Of a DNA stretch of 64,000 nt, positions 56,653 to 63,356 are shown one piece after another; position 1 is the stretch's first letter, and every line of letters begins with the position of its first letter. Position numbers and translations under genes: made by a program. The stretch comes from Flavobacterium succinicans LMG 10402. Its GTDB lineage: Bacteria; Bacteroidota; Bacteroidia; Flavobacteriales; Flavobacteriaceae. The stretch covers positions 1 to 64,000 of the forward strand of contig NZ_JATV01000003.1 in assembly GCF_000611675.1 (NCBI RefSeq), in the 5' to 3' direction. The notes beneath the pieces were generated by a model, which had not been told where the DNA came from, searched no databases, and worked only from the letters and a program-made list of their open reading frames with translations.

Positions 56653-57567
56653 ATGAAGCACTCTTTTTATAGTAACGGGAAATTATTGTTAACAGGCGAA
56701 TATCTGGTCTTGGATGGCGCCAGCGCTTTGGCTTTGCCTACAAAAATGGGACAAAGTTTACAGCTAATACCACAAGAGAACAAAAGCATACATTGGAAAA
56801 GTTTTGATGCTGATGGAAGCCTTTGGTTAGAAGAAAAGTTTGAAATTGCCGATTTTTTAAATTTCAAACCTGATGCTGAGGATTCAGTTAAAAACACCTT
56901 GTTGCACATTCTTCATCATGCGACGCTTTTAAAGGGGAAAGATTTTTCGTTTAACTCAGGTTTTCAAATCGAGACGCGACTCACTTTTCCTAGAAAATGG
57001 GGTTTAGGAACGTCTTCAACCTTGATTAATAATATAGCACAATGGTTTCAAGTTGATGCTTTTGAATTACTCAAGAATAGTTTTGGCGGTAGTGGTTATG
57101 ATATTGCTTGTGCTCAAAATGACACGCCTATTTTTTATCGTTTAGAAGAAGGCTTGCCAAGCGTAACACCTATAACATTTGCGCCGAAATTTACTTCTAA
57201 TTTGTATTTTGTGTATCTCAATCAAAAACAAAGCAGCAAAGAGGCTATTGCGGCTTACTTTAATAAGAAGCATCAAAATCTGAATGATAATATCAAAAAA
57301 ATAAACCAGTTAACTTTGGCTGTTGCTACAGCTCAAGATCTGCTTTCTTTTTCTCGAGCCTTACAAGTGCATGAAAACGAATTGAGTACTATTTTAGAGA
57401 TGTTGACGGTTCAAGAAGCTCTTTTTGCTGATTTTGAAGGTGTCATTAAAAGTCTAGGGGCTTGGGGAGGCGATTTTGTTTTAGTTGCTTCAGAAGATAA
57501 TCCAACGAACTATTTTGTTGAGCGAGGATTTGATACTGTTATTCCATATAAAAAAATGATTTTATAA
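56653..57567 (+). CDS. GYDIA-family GHMP kinase
   Basis: The 304-residue protein belongs to the galactokinase/homoserine/mevalonate kinase superfamily. The N-terminal SNGKLLLTGEYLVLDGASA is like that of mevalonate kinase, the ATP loop is KWGLGTSSTLI, and the name-giving motif is in FGGSGYDIACAQNDTP. The late glycine loop is LGAWGGDFVLVASED. It lies 4 bases after the HMG-CoA reductase gene, so a role as mevalonate kinase or mevalonate-pathway kinase is likely but not proved. Confidence 0.9.
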   Translation: MKHSFYSNGKLLLTGEYLVLDGASALALPTKMGQSLQLIPQENKSIHWKSFDADGSLWLEEKFEIADFLNFKPDAEDSVKNTLLHILHHATLLKGKDFSFNSGFQIETRLTFPRKWGLGTSSTLINNIAQWFQVDAFELLKNSFGGSGYDIACAQNDTPIFYRLEEGLPSVTPITFAPKFTSNLYFVYLNQKQSSKEAIAAYFNKKHQNLNDNIKKINQLTLAVATAQDLLSFSRALQVHENELSTILEMLTVQEALFADFEGVIKSLGAWGGDFVLVASEDNPTNYFVERGFDTVIPYKKMIL

Positions 57568-57570
57568 AAA

Positions 57571-57611
57571 CACACACCCGTTTCTAGTAGTTAGAAACGG
57601 GTGTTTTTTAG
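57571..57611 (+). terminator. terminator after the GHMP kinase gene
   Basis: ACACCCGTTTCTA (57574-57586) pairs perfectly with TAGAAACGGGTGT (57592-57604), followed by six T. Confidence 0.9.
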
Positions 57612-57654
57612 GAATGCTAAATCAATAGCAGCTGTAATGTTTTCGATAAGAAAT

Positions 57655-58089
57655 TTATCTTCTGGCCCAAACATCTACTTCTGCTCGGCTACCTATTAAG
57701 TTTCTAGTTCTGTATTCAAAACGAATTTTGTCTATTCTTCTTTTGAAAGATAGGTTGATAACTCTAGATTCTCCGCCATCTTTAATGTTGTTTCGCAATT
57801 CTACATCTTGCTTTTGTCCATTTTCAAAATAGATCGTCATTTTATTAAAGTTGACGGTATTTTTTCTAACCATGACTTTAAGTGCAGAATAACTACTTCT
57901 GCTTGATGGTCTAAAATCATCTTTTTCACCTGTTTTTTGTACGGTTTGTGTTCCGATTTTTTCCCATTGGCCGATTTTATTGGATGATCCCCAATTTTTG
58001 TTTTTGTCTCTGTTGCCTTGAGCTTCTACGGATGGTGCAAAAAGAGCTAATCCTAATGTGATTACCGCTAGTTTAAAATATTTTTTCAT
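57655..58089 (-). CDS. secreted protein, DUF2541-like
   Basis: The 144-residue protein has a signal peptide ending at about residue 24 (LGLALFAPSVEAQ), a short Asn/Lys-rich stretch (GNRDKNKNWGSSNK) and a beta-rich domain (VNFNKMTIYFENGQKQDVEL, VINLSFKRRIDKIRFEYRT, AEVDVWARR). This strand pattern resembles DUF2541 proteins of unknown role. It stands alone between two terminators. Confidence 0.6.
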   Translation of the reverse strand: MKKYFKLAVITLGLALFAPSVEAQGNRDKNKNWGSSNKIGQWEKIGTQTVQKTGEKDDFRPSSRSSYSALKVMVRKNTVNFNKMTIYFENGQKQDVELRNNIKDGGESRVINLSFKRRIDKIRFEYRTRNLIGSRAEVDVWARR

Positions 58090-58282
58090 TTTATTGTTTA
58101 AGTATTAGACTTCTATTGTTAAATATTTGACAAATGTAATAAAATACCGAAACCCGTGGTTGTTATTAATTTTAAATTAACAATATTAAGTGGTTTTTAA
58201 TAATTATATCGATTTTTTTTCTTTTTTAAAATTTGATTTAGATTAAAAGTGATTTTGTCTAATTTACAAATAAAGAGGAGAT

Positions 58283-58326
58283 AAAAAAAAGCCTTCTCGT
58301 TTTTACTACAACAAGAAGGCTTTTGA
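58283..58326. terminator. terminator after metK
   Basis: AAAAGCCTTCT (58287-58297) pairs perfectly with AGAAGGCTTTT (58314-58324). A-rich sequence on the left is the T tract for the leftward metK transcript. Confidence 0.85.
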
Positions 58327-58352
58327 TTTGATTTTATTGAAATGCTTTGATC

Positions 58353-59603
58353 TTACAATCCGAAAGCAGCTTTTACTTGGTCTACAAAATCTAATTTTTC
58401 CCAAGTAAACAAATCTACAGTAACGGTTTTTGTTAATCCGCCTGGAGCAGAGAACGTTTTGGTTACGGTTTCTGGAGTACGTCCCATATGTCCGTAAGCC
58501 GCTGTTTCGCTATAAATAGGGTTTCTTAATTTCAATCGTTGTTCGATGAAGTATGGACGCATATCAAAAATTTCTTCAACTTTCTTAGCGATTTCACCGT
58601 TAGTCAAATTCACTTTTGAAGTTCCGTAAGTTTCGATGAAAATCCCCATTGGTTTAGCTACACCAATCGCGTAAGAGACTTGTACTAAAATTTCGTCAGC
58701 TACACCAGCAGCTACTAAATTTTTAGCAATATGACGAGTTGCATAAGCCGCACTACGGTCTACTTTACTTGGGTCTTTTCCTGAGAAAGCACCACCACCG
58801 TGAGCGCCTTTTCCACCGTAAGTGTCTACAATGATTTTTCTTCCAGTTAAACCAGTATCGCCGTGAGGTCCTCCAATAACGAATTTTCCTGTTGGGTTGA
58901 TGTGGTATTGGATTTTATCATTGAACAAATGAGCGTGCTCTGGATTTTTAACGATAATTCTAGGAATCAAAATATCAACTATATCTTTTTTGATTTTAGC
59001 TAACATAGCAGTTTCTTCATCGAAATCGTCATGTTGTGTAGAGATCACAATCGCATCGATACGAGTTGGTTTGTTATCATCGCTGTATTCTAAAGTTACT
59101 TGAGACTTAGCATCAGGACGCAAATAGGTGATTTCATTATTTTCGCGTCTCAATATTGCTAATTCTTGTAGCAATTTGTGCGATAAATCTAGTGCCAATG
59201 GCATGTAGTTTTCGGTTTCATTGGTAGCGTAACCAAACATCATTCCTTGGTCACCCGCTCCTTGCTCTTCCTTGCTAGCTCTATCAACTCCTTGATTAAT
59301 ATCAGCTGATTGTTCGTGAATAGCCGAAAGAATACCACAAGAATTGGCTTCAAACATGTATTCGCTTTTAGTGTATCCAATCTTACGAATTACTTCACGA
59401 GCAATTTGTTGTACATCTAAGTACGTATTTGATTTTACTTCACCAGCCAAAATTACTTGACCTGTAGTTACTAAAGTTTCACATGCTACTTTGGAGTCTG
59501 CATCAAAAGCTAAAAAGTTATCAATTAATGCGTCTGAAATTTGATCAGCAACTTTGTCTGGATGTCCTTCACTTACAGACTCTGACGTAAATAAATAAGC
59601 CAT
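58353..59603 (-). CDS. metK: S-adenosylmethionine synthetase
   Basis: The 416-residue enzyme makes SAM from methionine and ATP. Hallmarks are [34 protein letters not shown] (the flexible-loop region precedes it), [20 protein letters not shown] and [19 protein letters not shown]. Upstream, on the same strand, lies a long leader (59604-59775) with a promoter box, a candidate SAM-II-type riboswitch and a terminator-like hairpin, described separately. Confidence 0.97.
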   Translation of the reverse strand: MAYLFTSESVSEGHPDKVADQISDALIDNFLAFDADSKVACETLVTTGQVILAGEVKSNTYLDVQQIAREVIRKIGYTKSEYMFEANSCGILSAIHEQSADINQGVDRASKEEQGAGDQGMMFGYATNETENYMPLALDLSHKLLQELAILRRENNEITYLRPDAKSQVTLEYSDDNKPTRIDAIVISTQHDDFDEETAMLAKIKKDIVDILIPRIIVKNPEHAHLFNDKIQYHINPTGKFVIGGPHGDTGLTGRKIIVDTYGGKGAHGGGAFSGKDPSKVDRSAAYATRHIAKNLVAAGVADEILVQVSYAIGVAKPMGIFIETYGTSKVNLTNGEIAKKVEEIFDMRPYFIEQRLKLRNPIYSETAAYGHMGRTPETVTKTFSAPGGLTKTVTVDLFTWEKLDFVDQVKAAFGL

Positions 59604-59650
59604 AATAATTTGTATTTTAATAAATTAAGCGAGAAAAGTGAGATTGCTTG

Positions 59651-59682
59651 AAAAAACTAAAGGGGGAGTGTTCCTGCTTTAG
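59651..59682 (-). terminator. terminator-like hairpin in the metK leader
   Basis: On the minus strand CTAAAG (59682-59677) pairs with CTTTAG (59662-59657), with a further GGA/TCC inner stem, and six T follow (59656-59651). The 5' arm overlaps the 3' pseudoknot strand of the candidate SAM-II element, so the two structures exclude each other. Confidence 0.6.
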
Positions 59683-59768
59683 CATTTTTTTTATACCGAA
59701 ATAAGTATCAGTATTCATAATGAATGGTTCATTATGAAGAGGTTGCAATCAGTTCAAATTTTTCCTCT
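59673..59768 (-). promoter_or_regulatory. candidate SAM-II riboswitch with long loop, upstream of metK
   Basis: On the minus strand, P1 is AGAGG (59768-59764) with CCTCT (59742-59738). The P1 loop carries AAATTT, then GAACTGA, then TTGCAA, the same order as UGAUUU-...-UUGCAA in the classical metA (SAM-II) RNA. The 3' part AATGCTAAAGCAGG matches the conserved AAUG..GCUAAA..GG tail, and GCA of TTGCA can pair with TGC of this tail, CTG with CAG. Between them two extra hairpins occur: a perfect 11-base inverted repeat (59714-59724 with 59728-59738) and TACTGATA/TTTCGGTA (59694-59713). SAM-II forms with enlarged loops are, to my recollection, known in Bacteroidota. The fit is by eye only. Confidence 0.65.
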
Positions 59769-59779
59769 GTATTCGGGCG

Positions 59780-59787
59780 CAAAGGTA
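59780..59787 (-). promoter_or_regulatory. -7 promoter box for metK
   Basis: On the minus strand TACCTTTG matches TAnnTTTG. Transcription would begin a few bases before the candidate SAM-II element, leaving a leader of about 170 bases. Confidence 0.65.
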
Positions 59788-59908
59788 TGAAACCATTTTT
59801 AATTTCAAATTAATCTTTACTTTTTTTTAAAACTTGTTAGGTTTGTGTTGCTCTGGAGGTCAATTTGTTAGTTTTGCAGTAAACGCTTCTTAAAACTTTG
59901 TAAAATGT

Positions 59909-59939
59909 TTTGCGGTTTGAAAAAAACATTGCACATTTG
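59909..59939 (+). promoter_or_regulatory. possible promoter of the metY leader
   Basis: TTTG at 59909-59912 and CACATTTG at 59932-59939 are separated by 19 bases and approximate the Bacteroidota -33/-7 pair (the TA of the -7 box is CA). Confidence 0.4.
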
Positions 59940-59960
59940 TGAAAACAAAAAACAAATAAA

Positions 59961-60035
59961 ATGAATTTAGTCTCTTGTAAAATGATGAAAGCCATTCAGG
60001 ATCATTCCTGCGGGTTGCCTATTGCACGTATTTAA
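59961..60035 (+). CDS. leader peptide 1 (Cys/Met codons), upstream of metY
   Basis: This 24-codon ORF reads MNLVSCKMMKAI followed by QDHSCGLPIARI and stop. It has two Cys and two adjacent internal Met codons and is followed 18 bases later by a strong intrinsic terminator. Codons TGC GGG of the ORF contain GCGGG (60010-60014), which can pair with CCCGC (60062-60066) in the left arm and loop of the terminator, a possible antiterminator exposed when a ribosome stalls earlier. This layout suggests attenuation; translation is not shown. Confidence 0.55.
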   Translation: MNLVSCKMMKAIQDHSCGLPIARI

Positions 60036-60053
60036 ACTCATTCAAAATATAGC

Positions 60054-60086
60054 AAAAGCCTCCCGCCAAAAACGGGAGGCTTTTTT
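60054..60086 (+). terminator. terminator 1 in the metY leader (attenuator)
   Basis: AAAAGCCTCCCG (60054-60065) pairs perfectly with CGGGAGGCTTTT (60073-60084) and ends in T. It lies 18 bases after leader ORF 1 and before any full gene, as expected for an attenuator. Confidence 0.85.
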
Positions 60087-60124
60087 ATTTATACAAAAAA
60101 AATAATAATTAAAATTTGAATCTT

Positions 60125-60220
60125 ATGAAACAGATCATCCAACAACAGTCCAAATCTCTAAATGTCAAGTCTATTAAGAATGCCAAGGCAATGGTTATGT
60201 GTATGATTGAGATGTGCTGA
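60125..60220 (+). CDS. leader peptide 2 (Met/Cys-rich end), upstream of metY
   Basis: This 31-codon ORF begins MKQIIQQQSKSLNV and ends AMVMCMIEMC directly before TGA: four Met and two Cys among the last ten residues. A second intrinsic terminator begins 31 bases downstream, and metY, which makes homocysteine or methionine precursors, starts at 60329. Clustered codons for the pathway product just before the stop are the hallmark of ribosome-mediated attenuation. I could not find an obvious antiterminator for this second unit by eye. Confidence 0.65.
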   Translation: MKQIIQQQSKSLNVKSIKNAKAMVMCMIEMC

Positions 60221-60251
60221 TTCTGAAAGTAAGTTTATAAATAATTTTTTT

Positions 60252-60287
60252 AAACCCTTTTGGAACTATTTCTAAAAGGGTTTTTTG
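60252..60287 (+). terminator. terminator 2 in the metY leader (attenuator)
   Basis: AAACCCTTTT (60252-60261) pairs with AAAAGGGTTT (60274-60283), followed by T, 43 bases before the metY ATG. Confidence 0.8.
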
Positions 60288-60328
60288 TTACCAAAACGAT
60301 TAAAAATACAATTAAAAAAAATTAAAAA

Positions 60329-61609
60329 ATGAGTACTACTAAATTCGCCACCAAGGCACTACATACAGGACACGATACGACTAAGACTGCTGGAACACGT
60401 GCGGTTCCTATTTTTCAAACCAGTTCTTATGTTTTTAATAATTCTGAACACGCTTCTAATTTATTCAGTTTGTCAGAAGCGGGGTTTATTTACACTCGAT
60501 TGAATAACCCAACAAATGATATTTTAGAACAACGTTTAGCAGCGTTGGAAGGAGGTATTGGAGCTGTAGTTACCGCATCGGGTACAGCTGCAATAGCTAC
60601 AACTTTATTGGTACTCTTAAAAGCTGGGGATCATATTGTAGCTTCCAACAGTTTGTATGGAGGGACATATAATCTTTTGAGTGTGACTTTGCCAAGACTT
60701 GGAATTACTACGACTTTCGTTGATCCATCGGAAGCGGTGAATTTTACTAAAGCCGCTACAGAAAATACGAAAGTCTTTTTTGCCGAATCGTTAGGGAATC
60801 CAAAATTAGATGTTTTGGATCTAAAAGCTATTGTAGTTGAGGCTCAATCGCTTAAAATTCCTTTCATCGTGGATAACACTGTTCCTTCTCCTTATTTGCT
60901 CAATCCGATTGAGTTTGGCGCGAATATTGTAATTCACTCTTTAACGAAATACATTTCTGGAAATGGAACTTCGTTGGGAGGTGTAATTATAGATGCTGGA
61001 ACTTTTGACTGGAGCAGCGGAAAGTTTCCTGAGTTTACAGAACCTTCTGCAGGCTATCACGGTTTAGTGTATCACGAAGCGTTAGGGAATGCTGCTTTTA
61101 TCGCCAAAGTTCGTATCGAAGGATTACGAGATTACGGAGCAGCACTGAGTCCGTTCAATGCTTTTCAAATCATTCAAGGCCTAGAAACTTTGCCCATCCG
61201 AGTCCAGAAGCACAGCGAAAACGCCTTGGCCTTGGCCCAATGGTTAGAGCAAGAAGATGCCGTTGCTTGGGTCAATTATCCAGGTTTGTCCTCGAGTAAA
61301 TATTACGATTTGGTAACGCGCTATTTACCTAATGGTCAGAGTGGTATCGTAACTTTCGGACTCAAAGGAGGATTCGAAGCAGCGAAAAAAGTAGCCGATG
61401 AAACGAAGCTTTTTTCACTCTTGGCCAACATTGGAGATACGAAGTCGTTAATCATTCATCCAGCGAGTACCACACATCAACAATTGTCCGATGAAGACCA
61501 AGTAACAACAGGAGTGACCAAAGATTTGATTCGACTCTCGGTCGGATTAGAAGACATAGAAGATTTAAAAGCCGATTTAAAAGCTGTGTTCGATAGCTTT
61601 TCAGATTAA
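60329..61609 (+). CDS. metY: O-acetylhomoserine sulfhydrylase (aminocarboxypropyltransferase)
   Basis: The 426-residue PLP enzyme converts O-acetylhomoserine and sulfide to homocysteine. The Cys/Met-metabolism fold is clear: RAVPIFQTSSYVFNN, YTRLNNPTNDILEQRLAALEGG, ASGTAAIATTLLVL, ESLGNPKLDVLDL, and the PLP Lys in SLTKYISGNGTSLGG. The MetY-type segment FSLLANIGDTKSLIIHPASTTH is present. It stands behind two Met/Cys leader ORFs with terminators and before metX, which makes its substrate. Confidence 0.95.
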   Translation: MSTTKFATKALHTGHDTTKTAGTRAVPIFQTSSYVFNNSEHASNLFSLSEAGFIYTRLNNPTNDILEQRLAALEGGIGAVVTASGTAAIATTLLVLLKAGDHIVASNSLYGGTYNLLSVTLPRLGITTTFVDPSEAVNFTKAATENTKVFFAESLGNPKLDVLDLKAIVVEAQSLKIPFIVDNTVPSPYLLNPIEFGANIVIHSLTKYISGNGTSLGGVIIDAGTFDWSSGKFPEFTEPSAGYHGLVYHEALGNAAFIAKVRIEGLRDYGAALSPFNAFQIIQGLETLPIRVQKHSENALALAQWLEQEDAVAWVNYPGLSSSKYYDLVTRYLPNGQSGIVTFGLKGGFEAAKKVADETKLFSLLANIGDTKSLIIHPASTTHQQLSDEDQVTTGVTKDLIRLSVGLEDIEDLKADLKAVFDSFSD

Positions 61610-61639
61610 AAAAAGATAAACATATAAAAAACAATCATC

Positions 61640-61849
61640 ATGATAACAAATATAACCTTCCGCACAATAGTTTCTTTCTTTAGTAGAAAAAACATCAAAA
61701 ACAAAATAGAAAAAGTAGACCAAACCGTACACGAGTTGATTCATCCACGTTTTATCATGGATAAATCAGAAGAAACAGTAAACAAAGATGCCAAAAAATC
61801 AATGTTGTTTCATATGTATTCTAACGAAAACGATACGCTTTTCATTTAA
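61640..61849 (+). CDS. small protein of unknown function between metY and metX
   Basis: The 69-residue ORF begins 30 bases after the metY stop and is followed by a good terminator. It has a basic N-terminal part (FFSRKNIKNKIEKVDQTVHEL) and an acidic C-terminus (MYSNENDTLFI). I recognise no domain; no signal or membrane helix is clear. Its position before the terminator suggests cotranscription with metY. Confidence 0.5.
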   Translation: MITNITFRTIVSFFSRKNIKNKIEKVDQTVHELIHPRFIMDKSEETVNKDAKKSMLFHMYSNENDTLFI

Positions 61850-61871
61850 AGAATATACCATTCAATAAGCT

Positions 61872-61918
61872 AACAACAACCAAGTTCACAATTGATTTGT
61901 AACTTGGTTGTTGTTTTA
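61872..61918 (+). terminator. terminator of the metY transcript
   Basis: CAACAACCAAGTT (61874-61886) pairs perfectly with AACTTGGTTGTTG (61901-61913), followed by T. Confidence 0.88.
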
Positions 61919-61983
61919 AAAATTTGCGTGTTAAAAAAATAAATAGTTACTTTGCAGCTTTAAGTTCACAAACGTATTGAAAT

Positions 61984-62084
61984 GTTATAAAGAAAGGCGG
62001 AGGGATTAGACCCAATGAAGCCTTAGCAACCCTTCGGAAATCGAAGAAGGTGCTACATTCTATTCGCCTAGCGAAAAAGATAAC
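61984..62084 (+). promoter_or_regulatory. SAM-I (S-box) riboswitch upstream of metX
   Basis: The conserved S-box core is clear: AAGAAAGGCGGAGGGA, then ATGAAGCCTTAGCAACCC, then GAAGGTGCTACATTC, with P1 GTTAT (61984-61988) closing with ATAAC (62080-62084). It binds SAM to turn off methionine genes. A short CTAGT/ACTAG hairpin followed by five T (62099-62117) just downstream could be the expression platform, though the stem is short. Confidence 0.92.
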
Positions 62085-62098
62085 GCAACAAAATACCT

Positions 62099-62117
62099 CT
62101 AGTCTCCACTAGTTTTT
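62099..62117 (+). terminator. possible SAM-I expression platform
   Basis: CTAGT (62099-62103) pairs with ACTAG (62108-62112) and five T follow. The 5-pair stem is weak; it is reported because of its place between the aptamer and metX. Confidence 0.4.
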
Positions 62118-62157
62118 CTTTCTAATATTCCAAATACAAATCAACAACATCAAAGAT

Positions 62158-63129
62158 TTGAGATTGGAAAATAAACCCAACATACTTACCCTTACTAATT
62201 TTACCACCGAAAGTGGTGCTTTTTATGCTACCCTAAACTTAAGTTATCAAGTTTTTGGACCCGCTTTGCATACCGCTCCAATTGTGGTAGTAAATCACGC
62301 GTTGACAGGAAACTCACAAGTGATTGGCGCAACAGGCTGGTGGAACGATTTAATTGGACCTGCAAAAACTATCGACACTCAAAAATATACGGTTCTCGCC
62401 TTTAATGTTCCAGGCAATGGTTTTGATGGGAGTGTAATTGAATCCTATTTGGATTTTACCGCTCGCGATGTGGCACAGCTTTTTAATTTAGGTTTGCAAC
62501 AACTCGAGATTAATCGTGTTTATGCCATTGTTGGAGGTTCTGTTGGTGGAGGAATTGCTTGGGAAATGGCTGCTTTATCGCCACAACTCGCTCAGCATTT
62601 AATTCCAATTGCAACGGATTGGAAGGCGACCGATTGGTTGATGGCCAATTGCTATTTGCAAGAACAAATTCTTAATCACTCCTCTCGCCCTATTGAAGAC
62701 GCAAGAATACACGCTATGTTGTGTTACCGCACTCCAGCATCGTTTGAAGCTAAATTCAACCGAACGATTAATAGCGAATTGGGTGTTTTTAATATCGAAA
62801 GTTGGTTGGCGCATCACGGAGAGAAATTGCAACAACGGTTTCAATTGGCTTCTTATAAATTGATGAATCAGTTGTTGAAAACCATTGATATCACTCGCGG
62901 AAGAGGTTCTTTTGAAAGTGTGGTAGCGCCCATAACGGCAAACATTCATATCATCGGAATCAATACCGACTTGTTTTTTACCCCAACGGAAAATCGAAAA
63001 ACAAATCTAGAATTGCAACAATTACAGCACCAAGTATCGTATCAGGAAATTGATTCTATTCACGGACACGATGCTTTTTTAATAGAATTCCAACAGTTGA
63101 ATCGTTTGCTTGCAACGGTTTTTGAATAG
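62158..63129 (+). CDS. metX: homoserine O-acetyltransferase
   Basis: The 323-residue alpha/beta-hydrolase acetylates homoserine. The start appears to be TTG at 62158; no in-frame ATG occurs before the conserved part. Motifs are VVNHALTGNSQV, the nucleophile Ser in VGGSVGGGIAWEMA, Asp in GINTDLFF and His in SIHGHDAFLIE. The SAM-I riboswitch about 70 bases upstream controls it. It is shorter than the 350-380 residues of many MetX, as usual in flavobacteria. Confidence 0.92.
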   Translation: MRLENKPNILTLTNFTTESGAFYATLNLSYQVFGPALHTAPIVVVNHALTGNSQVIGATGWWNDLIGPAKTIDTQKYTVLAFNVPGNGFDGSVIESYLDFTARDVAQLFNLGLQQLEINRVYAIVGGSVGGGIAWEMAALSPQLAQHLIPIATDWKATDWLMANCYLQEQILNHSSRPIEDARIHAMLCYRTPASFEAKFNRTINSELGVFNIESWLAHHGEKLQQRFQLASYKLMNQLLKTIDITRGRGSFESVVAPITANIHIIGINTDLFFTPTENRKTNLELQQLQHQVSYQEIDSIHGHDAFLIEFQQLNRLLATVFE

Positions 63130-63356
63130 TTGAAGAAATGAGATTCCACTAAAAGTTCTTTTGGAATTTTGCGTGAGGGATAGCAGCTGGCTACCAAAGT
63201 AGCGCGTATAGCCCGACGCTGTTACAAAAAGGGGCTTTGTAAACGGTGCTATAAATAAGCCCCTTTTTGTAACAGGGTCACGCCCAAATTAAAATGAGGG
63301 GAAATATAAAAATGAAGTAAATAAAAGGAGTTGAATGACTCGTAAAATATAATAAA
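63130..63356. other. intergenic region between metX and thrA
   Basis: The region holds no coding sequence that I recognise; most of it is the inverted-repeat element at 63171-63283. The remaining about 70 bases before thrA are AT-rich and may contain the thrA promoter. Confidence 0.6.
63171..63283 (+). repeat. large nested inverted-repeat element, divergent member of the dispersed repeat family
   Basis: The outer ends GCGTGA (63171-63176) and TCACGC (63278-63283) are complementary. Inside, a perfect 19-base inverted repeat occurs at 63219-63237 and 63257-63275. The left part reads, on the minus strand, CGCTACTTTGGTAGCCAGCTGCTATCCC, comparable to CGCTATATCTTTG...GGATGCCGCTGCGATC of copies B and C. 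I infer a divergent fourth copy fused to a strong hairpin. It could form a stable RNA hairpin after metX. Confidence 0.6.
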
